Below are positions 12,355 to 24,346 of a DNA stretch of 64,000 bases, one piece after another. The stretch covers positions 889,130-953,129 of the forward strand of contig NC_033633.1 in NCBI RefSeq assembly GCF_001540865.1. The letters are read 5' to 3'. A model generated the notes under the pieces. The model was given only the letters and a program-made list of their open reading frames with translations. It did no database searches and was not told where the DNA came from. This DNA is from Ananas comosus (taxonomy: Eukaryota; Streptophyta; Magnoliopsida; Poales; Bromeliaceae). Each line of letters begins with the position of its first letter. Within the stretch, counting starts at the first letter, position 1. Position numbers and translations under genes: made by a program.

Positions 12355-12759
12355 TGCTGAATTTCATGAACGTGGAGTTTGCTGGTCTATTATTGTATGA
12401 AAAATGCTATATGTACAGCTCTATATAGGTATAAATTTTACATCTCTGTAATCTTATAATTTATAAAAAATCAAATGAATTTTAATAATAGTAATAATAA
12501 TAATAGGCCTTTTTGCATAAAAAATCTACTTATTTTGGGTTTCTGCAAAATCGGATCACCTTTTTCGTTTTTGCAGATTCGGTCCGCTTTTTCAGCAAAC
12601 TGACCAAAATACCCTTATTACTTTTTCTCTTTCCTCTTTCCTCTTTCTCTCTCCTCCTCTTCGTTTCTGTCGTTCTTTTTTTTTTCTCGCCGAAAAAAAA
12701 AGAGGCGGACCGGACCGTCGCCTTCTTCTTCACCGTCGCCTCCCTCCTCACCCTCCTTT

Positions 12760-13500
12760 TTTATCGTTGCCTCCCTCCTCACCCTCATCTCCACCGCCCG
12801 CGACCCCCTCCTCCTCTCCCCTGCCGCCGCCGCTGAGCCCACCCCCACCGTCGTCTCCGTCGCCGTCGCCGAGCCCACGGCCATGGCGGCGGCGGCGAAG
12901 GCGGAGGAGCGCGGGGGGGAGGGGAAGGGGTCACACGACTCCATGGCCATCACCGCGCTCTTCTTGAACGGCACCGCCCCGCCGTCCCCGTCGTCGTNNN
13001 NNNNNNNNNNNNNNNNGCGTCGCCGAGTATGGAGCCCGTGTCGGCGCCGGGGAGCTCAAAGAAGAGGCGGTCGACGTGCGCCGACGACTTGATGCCGCGT
13101 ATCACGCTCTCCGACGACTCGCCATTGTACTACTCGTCGTCGGACGGCGCCGTCGACAGGCTGGTCATGTCCCGATCGCGCCCCTCGTCCGACGAGTTGG
13201 TGAAGCGCGACTCCGGCGAGTCCGGCCGGTACACCGAGTTGGCCGTCTTGTACATGCAACCCGACGACGGCTCGACGGAGAAGAAGACGACGGCGAAGAA
13301 GAAGGCCTAAACTGGATGCGGAGGCCGAGGCGGAGAAGAAGACGACGGCGAAGAAGAAGATGGGGAGGCCGAGCGGCAGGGCGCAGAAGGGGGAGGTGGA
13401 GGCGGAGGCGCAGCCGGCGCCGGCACCGACGTCGGGCGTGTTCTTCTCCGTCGGCGCCGCCCCTCCTCCCGCTGCCGCGCAGAAGCTGCCGACTAGCAAA
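12760..13500. other. GC-rich, possibly captured exon-like segment inside the Mutator-like element
   Basis: This stretch is strikingly GC-rich with codon-like periodicity in several frames, unlike the AT-rich surroundings. One plus-strand frame at 13029-13310 reads MEPVSAPGSSKKRRSTCADD and ends after DDGSTEKKTTAKKKA. I recognise no protein family. An N run interrupts 12998-13016. A captured host-gene fragment (Pack-MULE style) fits its position between Mutator TIRs, but no parent gene lies in the window to prove it. Confidence 0.45.
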
Positions 13501-13730
13501 TGGTGTAATGGTGTAAATGGTGTAATGGTGTAATAGTGTAATGGTGCAAATGGTGTAACGGTGTAATGGTGCAAATAGTATAATGGTGTAATGGTGCAAA
13601 ATTGTAATGGTGTAATGGTGCAAATGATGTAATTGTGTAATGGTGCAAAATGGTGTAATGGTGTAATGGTGCAAAATGGTGTAATGGTGTAATGGTGCAA
13701 ATGGTGTAATGGTGTAATGGTGTAATGGTC
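13497..13730. repeat. Minisatellite of 8-10 bp units (TGGTGTAA / TGGTGCAAA)
   Basis: About 25 tandem units alternate between TGGTGTAA and TGGTGCAAA variants with higher-order order. All six frames are open through the array because the unit lacks most stops, which produces spurious reading frames. It sits inside the Mutator-like element. Confidence 0.9.
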
Positions 13731-13816
13731 CCCACTCCTCGCTAGCGCCGGCTGCGCCTCCGCCTCTCTCTCTTGCGCCTTGCCGCTCGGCCTCCCTTTC
13801 TTCTTCTTCGCCGTCN

Positions 13817-15924
13817 CTTATGGTTTAAAGTGTATCAAGTTATTATTTTATAATTTCGCACTTTATCACTTTAGTACCCTATGGTTTCAAATGTCTCATG
13901 TTAGCACCATGTGGTTTCATTTTTGTATCAAGTTAGTACCCAGTGGTTTCATTTTTATATCAAGTTAGTACCATTTGGTTTTAATTTTCTTTTTTTATTA
14001 TTCATTTCGAAGTATATAATTTAACGAAATATTAAACCACAAGGTACTAAAGTGAGAAAGTACGAAACCACAGGGTACTAACTTGATACATTTGAAAAGT
14101 ACGAAAACCACAGGGTACTAACTTGATACACTTTAAACCACAGGGTACTAAAATAAAAAAGTGCGAAACCACATGGGGGTATTTGAAGTTTTCCCTAAAT
14201 AAAGCTTATTATAAGGAATTTTTTTTTTAAACCACGCTTAAGGTAAGCATCTCCAAACAGTTGTACTATTATTATATAGTAGATACCGGCACTTCAAAAA
14301 ATAGCGTCATATAATTTCTTCAAATTATTATTTAATTTTCTGACACCTAAAATTATTCGGTTTAAAAAAAAATTTGACACTTTAAAGTGCTATAATATAT
14401 CTCACCAGAAAATGACAAAAGCGTCAATATATACACGCACGACTCATATATGCCAATGCTTTCTAATACGACGATCTATTAATTTGGGACAATTTTACAC
14501 ATCGTTAAATACTGGAAAAAAATCTGTAAATATTATTTTTCTTAGAGTGCTTGTGGCTGCAAATTTTACCGTGGGATGTTAATTCTCACCATTTCCCTCG
14601 GCCAAAACTATACTAATCAAATACTGAACTAAAAAGATGATTGCAGTTGAAAATAAAAGCCGAAATTTTGTTGAACGGATGCTACCTATTTTGTTTATTT
14701 CATATAAATAAATTTAGTTGGAGTTGTGAATCAACTAGGATTCGAACTTGGGATCTCGAATACCAACCACCAAACTCTTTGTCATTTGCTCTAGGTACGG
14801 TCGGTATGCTTTTATAGTTAATTCAACTGTATGGTATTTTTTTAGAAAAACTTTTCTTAATTTTCTACTTAATTTATATTAAATTAGTGATTAAAAGTGA
14901 AGTATAGCTCTACTATATCAATTCATCATGTCTTCAGAAAAGAAAAAAAAAATGTGATTGAGGACATAAATTATGAAATAGATTCCCAATCAATTGCATT
15001 GATGAGCGCGGATGAGATTGAGCTTACAATGTTTATTTTGTTGGTGCGTCTTTCTTTTAAAGTTTGACTTAAGGTTATGATGTTTGATTTTAAAAAATTG
15101 TGTCACCAATATTCCGCCTAAACTTTTTTTCTATGAATTTATTGTCCATACGGAAAACCAATTTATCGCAATTAATAATGCCGATCGATCCAACGAAATC
15201 CAATAATTAAGATTAATCTTCAATTTGGTTGGACGGTAAGATTAATCATGTAATGCCGAATTTCATGAACGTGGAGTTTGCTGGTCTATTATTGTATGAA
15301 AAATGCTATATGTACAGCTCTATATAGGTATAAATTTTACATCTCCGTAATCTTATAATTTATAAAAAATCAAATAAATTTTAATAATAGTAATAATAAT
15401 AATAATAAAATTAGAGAATAAAAAGAATTTTTGGATGAACTGAGTATACGTGTTACACCTAGCCCGTATGCGTATGTCGAGTCCAATAGCTCTATTTTTT
15501 TTTTTTTTTTTTTTTATATTATAAAATAGACCTCTATGTACGGACTAAAGACCACCTTAGTTGATGTCACACAATTCTTCTGGTCATTATTTTAGCATGT
15601 CACTATAAGACGGTTCCTTGACTATATCATCATTAGATATTATTATTATTGTTATTAGGAAAAGCTTCAAAAATCTCCTTTGTGATTTCCTACTTTTTCA
15701 CTTTTTCACTTTAGTATCATGTGGTTTAAAGTGTATCAAGTTAGTACCCTGTAGTTTCGCACTTTCTCACTTCAGTACCATGTGATTTCGCACTTTCTTA
15801 CTTTAGTACTCTGTGGTTTAATATTTGGTTAAATTATATAGAAAAAACTTTAGATATCTTATCTAAGTTTATCGAATATTTATTTTAGTACTCTTTAGTT
15901 GTAATTTTGTTATTGATTTAATGA
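13817..15924. repeat. Displaced copy of the element's own flanks (empty-site copy)
   Basis: This segment is colinear with 10548-12505 and then directly with 16082-16590, skipping the Mutator-like element. It also lacks the LINE at 12016-12354. Identity is high throughout, with scattered substitutions and small indels. It is bounded on both sides by a single N (13816 and 15925). It is therefore a copy of the locus before either insertion, either an allelic sequence placed in an assembly gap or a genuine nested duplication. Confidence 0.85.
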
Positions 15925-16331
15925 NGACAGAAACGAAGAGGAGAAAGAAAGAGGAAACAGAAAAAGTAATAAGGGTATTTTGGTCAGTTTGCTGAAAAAG
16001 CGGACCGAATCTGCAAAAATAAAAAAAGTGACTCGATTTTATAAAAGTTCAAAATAAGTGAATTTTTTATGCAAAAAGGCCATAATAATAATAAAATTAG
16101 AGAATAAAAAGAATTTTTGGATGAACTGAGTATACGTGTTACACCTAGCCCGTATGCGTATGTCGAGTCCAATAGCTTTTTTTGTTTTTATTTTATAAAA
16201 TAGACCTCTATGTACGAACTAAAGACCGCCTTAGTTGATGTCACACAATTCTTCTGGTCATTATTTTAGCATGTCACTATAAGACGGTTCCTTGACTATA
16301 TCATCATTAGATATTATTATTATTGTTATTA

Positions 16332-16813
16332 GGAAAAGCTTCAAAAATCTCCTTTGTGGTTTCCTATTTTTTCCCTTTAGTATCATGTGGTTTAAAGTGT
16401 ATCAAGTTAGTGTCCTGTAATTTCACACTTTCTCACTTTAGTACCATGTGGTTTCGCACTTTCTTACTTTAGCACTCTGTGGTTTAATATTTGCTTAAAT
16501 TATATACAAAAAACTTTAAATATCTTATCTAAGTTTATCGAATATTTATTTTAGTACCCTTTAGTTTTAACTTTGTTATTGATTTAATGAAAAAAAAACC
16601 CCGAAATGGATAATAAAAAGAGAAAAATGAAACCACGCGGGACTAATTTGATACAAAAATAAAATCATAGAGTACTAACTTAATACACTTTAAACCACAA
16701 GATACTAAAGTGAGAAAGTGCGAAACCACAGGATACTAATTCGATACACTTTAAACTACAGAATACTAAAGTGAAAAAATGCGAAACCACATGAGGGTTT
16801 TTGAAGTTTTTCC
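16332..16813. mobile_element. Foldback TIR element, second family member
   Basis: The left end GGAAAAGCTTCAAAAATC is mirrored by GATTTTTGAAG-like sequence ending GTTTTTCC at 16813. Internal TTAGTACC/TGTGGTTT blocks recur inverted, as in the element at 10478. The flanks are TTATTA-rich, so the target duplication cannot be read with certainty. Confidence 0.7.
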
Positions 16814-17705
16814 TTATTATTATTATTATTATTATTATGTTTTGAAATGAAAATAATATACTATCAGTTTTGTTTTATGGAGTTTTTCACCACGCATGTT
16901 ATAAATAGTTGGTTACATTAATTTAATTTAATTATTAATAATTACTGGTTGTTCGTAGCTCAAGTGTAGAATACATTAGTGGGCGTTTAATTAGGTTTTT
17001 TAAAAATATTTCAAAAAATGATTTTTTGATTGGAAATTATTTTTGTCGTTCGTTTGATTTCTAAAGAAACTAATATTTATTTTTTAAATTTTTTATCCTG
17101 GCAACAAAACTATATAAACACGGTGTTTGTTTAAAAATCTTCTTTTTTTTTTTTCAAAAAATCTGCACTTATTTGAAAAATCTAACAACCCTTAACTGGC
17201 AAAAAAGACAAAAAAAAAAAAAACAAAACAAAAGGCTACACTCAGCTCAGAACCATTCGTCGCTCTCTGAATAAAACATCAATTAATTAATCATTACATG
17301 AATTCTTAAATTATCAGCTGAGATCGAGCTTTTAACTTTCATTTGTCCATTAATGCGGTTTGGGACTAAAATGCAATATTCAAAGATTCCAAATCCACAT
17401 CATTTTTGCGCTCATCGATCTAGTACATAAATTGGATAGAGCTGTGGATCAGTGGCCCATTTGAATTCCGAAGAAAAATCTAGTTCCGTACCAACCAATA
17501 AACGGACCCACAACTCTCACCAACCACATACCAAATCGCTCCCATCTCACTCCACAAGGAGATTCTTTTCTACAGATCATTCCCGGGACCTTTTCCACAC
17601 TTCATCCGTAAACAGAAGAGCGTCGCTGTGTCCATTCAATCTCAAAATATCTGCGGGACCAAATCAAAAATATTGTATAGAGAAATTGATTGTTAACTAG
17701 ATGCG
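16814..17705. other. Intergenic, no gene recognised
   Basis: AT-rich spacer with homopolymer runs (17140-17155 and 17211-17224). A short open frame at 17452-17700 is low-complexity Ser/Thr/His and has no supporting features. Confidence 0.45.
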
Positions 17706-18272
17706 TGCTCTGTTGGCTCGTGCTTAAGAAAAAGATACTCACTATGGACAACTTGTTAAAAAGAGGATGGATTGGGAATACGACTTGCGTGCTTTGTGGG
17801 TCAGTAATAAAAACGATTGATCATCTCTTTACACAGTGCGTATTCTTCACATTCCTTATGGTGAAGTCACTGGAGGATGTCCAGTCAGGAGACTTGAGAG
17901 TTGACGTCCACTGGCTATGGGATATTTGAAAAGATCGGAAGGGGACACAACACATGAGTAACGGGTTATGTGGTATTATAGCTTGCTGGTGGGTGGCGTG
18001 GGAGACCAGGAACGGAGCGATTTTTGCAAGGGATCAAGCGGACCCTCTCCGTAGGACTCATAAGATTAAACACTTGATGGCTCAGTCGGGAAATTCTGAT
18101 TGGTAGGTAGATAGGTCTTGTTGACAGTATAGCGAAATTAACTGTATCTGTAAACACCGTCTGTCTTTTCTTTGTTTTCGTCTCCCTTGAGGCTTTGATG
18201 TCTCATCCATGTAGCTTAATTCACCTTCTGAATAAATGAAGCGGATAGCATGCTACATTTTTCTCAAAAAAA
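17706..18272 (+). mobile_element. 5'-truncated LINE with zf-RVT remnant, poly(A) and 11-bp target duplication
   Basis: The plus strand encodes RCVLCWLVLKKKILTMDNL, then GNTTCVLCGSVIKTIDHLF and TQCVFF, the Cys/His zf-RVT segment found after plant LINE reverse transcriptases. In-frame stops follow, so it is dead. The 3' end has a short UTR and an A-run before 18272. The target-site duplication AACTAGATGCG is perfect at 17695-17705 and 18273-18283. It is about 567 bp long. Confidence 0.9.
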
Positions 18273-18283
18273 AACTAGATGCG

Positions 18284-19656
18284 CTATCTTAAAGATTGGG
18301 AGCTCGAATGGATTATTTATACGGTTCAAATAAGAAGTGTTTTAGATTTCTGCTTGTCAAATTATCTGTAATATTTGTATTTAGAAATATTAAAACTTAA
18401 AGAGAAGATCAATTATCCGTGGCGATTATTCGAAAAATGCGAAGATTGAATATATAACTTGTACGTTTCGAAAAAGAAGAGCTTGAGGCTTCAGCTATTT
18501 AGATATATAAACATCACAAACAATCAGCACGTATGTAACATAATAATTTGTCATCTGAGCTGGTATCTATCTACAAGGCGAGAGTCAAAAAAAAAAAAAA
18601 AGAAGAAAAATACAACATCAACATTTTCAAAATTTACAGGAACTTTTTGACAATATCACGAGGATTCTTGGGGATAGATAAAGATTCGGTGGACCGGGTC
18701 TACGGATTTTCTCGAAGCTGTGTGGAAAAGCGCTTACGTGGCGGAGGACACAGCGGATTCGACCGATCGGTATCCGCCAAACCGCCGACGCGACCCCCAC
18801 CATTAGGTGGCTCGTCGGTGGGCCCCGCCATTCGAAACGGGCTTGTGAAATCCGTTTATCCACGGGATCCCGTAGGATCAATCACACCCGTCCACGTGTC
18901 CCCTCGGCTAGCCGTTCGCTGCACCGTGGTCCACGATGGACCCATAACAACGGTAAAACTCACATTACATTAACAGGACACCATATTTCCAATACCAAAA
19001 AAATATTTTATTATTTTAATCATTTATAAATTATATTTTTAATTATTATTAAATTAATATGACGAACATAGTTGTTAAATACAAACATAATTTATGAACC
19101 CAAGTTACCACTTATTCTGAATATCTAGAAAGTAAAAAAATTTTAAGCTGAATTTTAAATTATTAAGTTATGGCCTATAATAGTTTATATTTTATATTTT
19201 ATTAAAATTATAAAATTTAATAATTATTTTCACACAATAAATACTGATTTACAAATTTTGCAATTGTTTAATTCCTATAGGCAAGTTTTGAAAAATATTA
19301 TTATACATTATTATATAATATTTTCTTGTCGCTCAGTACTAAAGATTAAAGATTACACGTGGCATTAAATAATTTTAAGTTAGATTTTCGACACTCCTAA
19401 GGTTGATAACTGTAGACCGGCTCTTGGGCTTGAATGGTGAACCTGGTCCAACGAAATAATTCGGCCAAGCAGTCGCCAATCCAATCCCAAACTCCTCGTT
19501 GGCTCTTTAATCGCGCCGCTGCGCCTTTAATAGCGCTCTTCTTCGCTCACACTCTTCGCTCTCTCTCTCTCTCTCTCTCGCTCTTTCTCTTTCTCTCTCT
19601 CTTAATCTTCTCCGATCTAGTCCTAGGGTTTGGAAACCTCGGCGGCGGCGGCGGCC
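18284..19656. other. Upstream region and 5' UTR of the MTP gene
   Basis: A GC-rich island at about 18670-18960 contains a G-box (CACGTG at 18893-18898) but no convincing exon. AT-rich sequence follows. A pyrimidine tract and CTAGGGTTT telo-box-like motif sit just before the MTP start. No other gene was seen. Confidence 0.4.
19559..19602 (+). promoter_or_regulatory. CT-rich tract in the MTP 5' leader
   Basis: A nearly pure (CT)n/(CTTT)n tract lies about 55-100 bp upstream of the MTP start codon, followed by CTAGGGTTT. Pyrimidine-rich leaders and telo-box-like motifs are common near plant transcription starts. No TATA box was assigned. Confidence 0.5.
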
Positions 19657-22600
19657 ATGGCGGAGCCGGCGAGGCCCGGCGTGGAGGCTGGAGACGAGGA
19701 GCTTCTCCTTCTCCCGGATTCCGGCGACCGCGAGCGCTCATGGCGCCTCAACTTCGACGGATTCCGGCGATCGGAGCACCAGGAGAAACCCCCTCGCGGG
19801 CTCCATGATTGCCTCGGCGTGCTAGGTCTCTCTCCCTCTCTCCCTCTCTCTCTAGCGCGCGCGCGCGCGCGCTCGCGGAGATGTGCGCTCGAACCCCACG
19901 AGTGCGGCGGATCGCGTGCTCCACCCGTCGCACGCGTTTGCTCCGACCGGCGTGCTACTTGTGTGTGATGGTTTCTGATTTGTGGTAAAGCTCCTGTTGC
20001 GTCTTATTTTGAGATGGGAGTTTTCGTTGGTGGGTTGTTTTGCTTATGTTGGTGGGTTGTTTTCTTTGATGTTGATTCCCTTACCTAAAAGGAGGGAACG
20101 TGTATTATATTTTTTTTGTTCTAAAATATTAAGAAGTTGCAATTTTGGGTATGATTCTATATTTCGGTATATAAAACTTGGTTGATTGTGGCCAAGGTGA
20201 AGCGCTTGTGGGAGCAGGTGAATGAGTGTTTATATTTAGTAAAAAAGATTCTAGTATTTTAGCTTTGCTTTTTGTTTGTGAGGAATCAAATTTTTTTGAT
20301 GTTTGATTCCAGTGGTTCATAGCTATGTATTTTTAAGGGTTCTACTTGGTAGGAATTCATGTACTAGAATGGATTGTTTTGTTAGGATATTAAGGAAACT
20401 TGATTTGAAGTAAGACACAACACTGAGCCCCACTTATCAAATCACTCATATCTACTTAATAGTGTCACCTGTGACTGATACTACTGCACTGAAATTTCTC
20501 TACCTGGTGAGTTTGCTGCAGTGGTGCAGTACCTTCAATTAACTTAGTGTTTTTCCATTTTTGAATCTGCTGAGCAATTACGGCTTTCAACCCTGTCTTC
20601 CTGTTGATCTGCATGTGTTTTCCTGCAATTAGTTGCAAAAAGAGAAGAAACGAAAATTCATTTGCCTAGTCAAGAGACTGGCAAAATTTGGAAAATGAAT
20701 AGAGTATTAGCAGACAAATTTGGAGTATTCTTTAGTTCGCAAGAAAGGCTGTCATCTATATGCACACAGAAAACCAAACCAAATCAGTCCGTTTTCTTGA
20801 GGTATTCGATGTCGCATACAGTTTTTTTTTTTTTTTTTTTTTGTTGATGAATTGACTCCTCTTTGTTCTCTGCTGGTCCACACATTATGTGCTTTCTTGG
20901 CTGATTAAGTCATGGTAAAGTCTCTTCTACTCTGATTGCCCTTAATTGGTAATTCTTTGTAGGATGTTAATGATGGATATGCACCTGATACTTTTCTTGA
21001 TGGCTATAGGTCCTGGAGATGTTGTGGCCGAGTATTATCAGCAGCAGGTGGAAATGCTGGAGGGTTTTAACGAAATGGATGCCTTGACAGATCGGGGATT
21101 TCTGCCTGGAATGTCAAAGGTTGGCATTCTTACTCTCAATGCTAGCCTTTTCATTTATTTAGTTTTATGATGGTATGAAGAAACTTTTTACTTTTATATC
21201 TATCATTAACTATAATGATTGTCGCATTCAGGAAGAGCGTGAAAAAGTTGCTAAAAGTGAGACTCTGGCCATTCGATTATCAAATGTTGCAAACATGGTT
21301 CTATTTGCTGCAAAAGTCTATGCTTCAATAAGGAGTGGTTCGTTAGCTATTATTGCATCCACATTAGATTCTCTACTTGATCTGTTATCTGGGTTTATCC
21401 TGTGGTTTACTGCATTCTCTATGCAAACTCCAAATCCCTACCACTACCCTATTGGGAAAAAACGCATGCAGCCGCTGGTACGTTTCCTTCAAAATTGGAT
21501 CTAACTGATCTTTCTGAAAAGAAATGCATTATTTTCCTTCAAGAAGTTCTTATTTATTCGTTTGTTGCCTAATCCTGATATTGTAGTAAAGTGCTTATAT
21601 TTTACCGTTGTCACCAACAGCTGATATTATCCTAATCCTTTTTTTCTTTTCTTTTTTTTTTTCATAATTACAACCATTTGTCTATGGCTTTCTTCTAATG
21701 TTTGGAATGTCAGTTTTGCTGCCCAAAGAGTGTATAGTCTTTTCAACTGTTTGAGCTGCCTGTTATTTCGATTTCAAATTTTGCTGGAAACTGTTTCCAA
21801 GTTTTCCAAAAGGATCTAAACAAATGTTCATAACTGAGACAACCATAATAACCTTATTTTCACAACATTTTGATTTAACGCATGGTGTTTAATACTACTT
21901 TTATGAAGCTTTATGTCTAATTTTCATGCTATTGTGTATAGATGAGTCGAAACTTTAGACTTTATTGAGATTCTTTTTGGTTTTTATGAAAATTTATTTA
22001 CCTCTAGTATAAAATATAAATGCGTTACAATTTTTGTTCTCTTATTATCAGCGTTTTAACTAGGACCAGAATTTCTCAGTTTGTTTTTCTAGGTCAAGCA
22101 TCATGTGTCTTTCTAAGCTATTGAACAATCATGGTTATATTGGCCTGGAATGGCTAGTTTGATGTGGGAAGCATCATATTCATGGTTGTTGAAAGAGGAC
22201 CTGTTACTGATCTCAACTTTGGTGTAATCTCTTTTTGGTTTTGCTTGTTTAAGAAGATACTGAGCCCCTTAGGTATATCAATGCATCAGCTGTGTTCTTC
22301 AGTTTCGCCGGGAAACCAAACCAAGATGATCAAACTAAAACGTTCCATTTTGGTTCAAACTTCAAAGCCTATGAAATCATGCTATTCCTTAACGTCTAAA
22401 CATTTTTTGTGCTTTCTTCTTAGCCCTCAATGGAATTTTCTATAGAATGATTTTGTTTTCTTTTATGTGATCTATAAATCCTAGTTCTAGGCATTTCATA
22501 GAAGCATCATTCTAATTCTCCTTTTTTTATCGTGAGGATGCTTTTTTTCGCCAGTCCACAAGATTACTCAAAGCAAATATTTTGTGCAGGGGATTCTAGT

Positions 22601-24346
22601 TTTTGCCTCTGTTATGGCAACACTTGGTCTCCAAATAATCTTAGAGTCAGTGCGCTCTCTAATATCTGATGTAAGTGTATATTCTTCTCCTTGCTTTTAA
22701 ACAGACATTTTTCTTTTTTAATGAGATGTTTGGTTTTCATGCCTATGTTTTTGTTTTGATAAGATTTTTTTTTTTTATTTACCCTTTTCAAATGATTAAA
22801 GTGCACCAGGGGTCCCCAAGATTTTTACGAGGCTTCAGTTTGGTCCCCAACTTCTCAATTGTCATCGAGTTACCTTACTTTTGCACTTCGTCACAATTTT
22901 GTTCATTTAAATTTCTTGGTTCAGTTGATGGGAATTCGCAGTAACCACCATATGGGAAGTTAAGCTGAAATTTAAAGGTCATAGGGGCCTAATAGTAACA
23001 ATTAAAAGGGTTGGGATTAAACTGAACCTGTGAAAAGGCTGAGGACCTCTTTTGCAATTTACCCCTATTCAAGCAGGCGTACATGCTCTCAGACATGAAA
23101 AATCTTGTCCAACTTCTACTTGCTGAAGAATTCATTATTATCTTGTGATCCTAAGTTTCGCTCATCTTAGTTCATGCTTGTTAACTAAAATGGATGCATA
23201 AATGCAGGAAAATCAGTTCAGCTTGACGAATGAACAGGAGAAGTGGGTGGTAGACATCATGCTATCTGTGACATTGGTGAAGCTCGCGCTTGTCATATAC
23301 TGTCGCTCATTCACAAATGAAATTGTTAAGGCTTATGCACAGGACCATTTCTTCGATGTGATCACCAATGTCATCGGCCTTGTTGCTGCACTTCTCGCCA
23401 ATTATGTTATATATTGGATCGACCCAGTTGGAGCTATCATTGTAAGTGGAAGCCATCATTATCTCCTTTTTTTTATGTGGCACACATTTCTGACATTTAA
23501 TTAGGTATCCTCTCTTGATTAACTAATCGTCTTTTGAATATTTTTTTAGTCAAATCTATAATCCATGAAACCAACTTCGAAGAAATATTGTGAATATACC
23601 ACTTTTATGTGTTCTAGTGGTATCATCTGATTTTACTACGCTTTACCACAAGGCTTCATTGTGATTGGCCATCACATTCCACTAAAATTGAGCACCTACA
23701 TTCATGTGTATTATGTCAATAATTTTGTAAATGAGGATTTAACTATCCAAAATCAGTAATCATCCTTATTTAGTCTCCTTTTTTTTCAGAAAAAATTATA
23801 ACAAGCCATGTGATTGTTAGGTGCTCAATTGTAAGTTCTAGTAAGAACCATTGGTATTAAAGTAAGATCAGGCTATACCATGAGGAGGTATCTGAAGTTC
23901 TCGATTTAAGATGCAAGCTACTTTATGAAGAGAGACTTGTACCATAATATGCAAATGGATGGTGATCTGAATTTTTTTTTGTTAAATCTCTGCAGCTGGC
24001 GTTGTACACGATCCGCACATGGTCGGCGACTGTGCTCGAAAATGTGAACTCCTTGGTGGGCCGGTCTGCTGCGCCGGAGTTCCTGCAGAAGCTAACTTAC
24101 CTCTGCTGGAACCACCATAAGGCCATCAGGCACATCGACACGGTGCGCGCCTACACCTTCGGTTCGCACTTCTTTGTGGAAGTGGACATTGTCTTGCCCT
24201 CCGAAATGCCCCTTCGCGAGGCCCATGACATCGGGGAGTCACTGCAGGAGAAGCTGGAGCTGCTGCCCGAAATCGAGCGCGCGTTCGTCCACCTCGACTA
24301 CGAGTTCACTCACAGGCCCGAGCACGCCCAGGCCCACGATTCGTAG
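19657..24346 (+). CDS. MTP11-like: Metal tolerance protein, Mn-type cation diffusion facilitator (MTP9/10/11 group)
   Basis: Mn-CDF transporters move Mn2+ out of the cytosol in exchange for protons, at Golgi or prevacuolar membranes in the MTP11 clade. Exons are 19657-19825, 21010-21119, 21232-21477, 22590-22670, 23208-23441 and 23996-24346; all use GT-AG and join in frame to 396 aa, the usual length. The N-terminal LNFDGFR and [13 protein letters not shown], then [15 protein letters not shown], are typical of the clade. The two metal-site DxxxD motifs are D139-SLL-D143 and D248-HFF-D252, diagnostic of the Mn group where Zn-CDFs have HxxxD. The C-terminal cytosolic domain includes [16 protein letters not shown] and [14 protein letters not shown]. 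The start is the first in-frame ATG after the leader; a frame extending upstream uses TTG only. Intron 4 carries a MITE and intron 1 a (GC)n tract at 19855-19872. Assignment among MTP9, 10 and 11 is uncertain. Confidence 0.95.
22792..23065. mobile_element. Probable MITE in MTP intron 4
   Basis: Imperfect terminal inverted repeats pair GATTAAAGTGCACCAGGGGTCC on the left (shown in part) with GTAAATTGCAAAAGAGGTCC at the right end in reverse complement. It is about 270 bp and non-coding. Its ends resemble a common Mutator-like MITE class. It lies well away from both splice sites, so an effect on splicing is not expected. Confidence 0.5.

Larger units (their letters stand above)
12506..16081. mobile_element. 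Mutator-like element with long TIRs and 9-bp target duplication
   Basis: The ends begin GGCCTTTTTGCATAAAAAAT and form terminal inverted repeats at about 12506-12672 and 15926-16081, including GCAGATTCGGTCCGC and TGACCAAAATACCC. It lies in a TAA repeat. Comparing the occupied flanks with the empty site inside the element (around 15390-15410) gives exactly 9 extra bases, the size of a Mutator target duplication. It encodes no recognisable transposase, so it is non-autonomous. The interior has a GC-rich segment, N runs, a minisatellite and a displaced copy of its own flanking DNA between single Ns at 13816 and 15925. Another member of the family is at 51818-53571. Confidence 0.82.

Noticed and set aside
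13056..13735. Minus-strand frames rich in HYTITPF repeats
   Set aside because: They are translations of the TGGTGTAA minisatellite, open in several frames.
19630..19656. Upstream extension of the MTP frame (METSAAAAA)
   Set aside because: Its first codon is TTG, not ATG. The ATG at 19657 lies in a good context and gives the family length.
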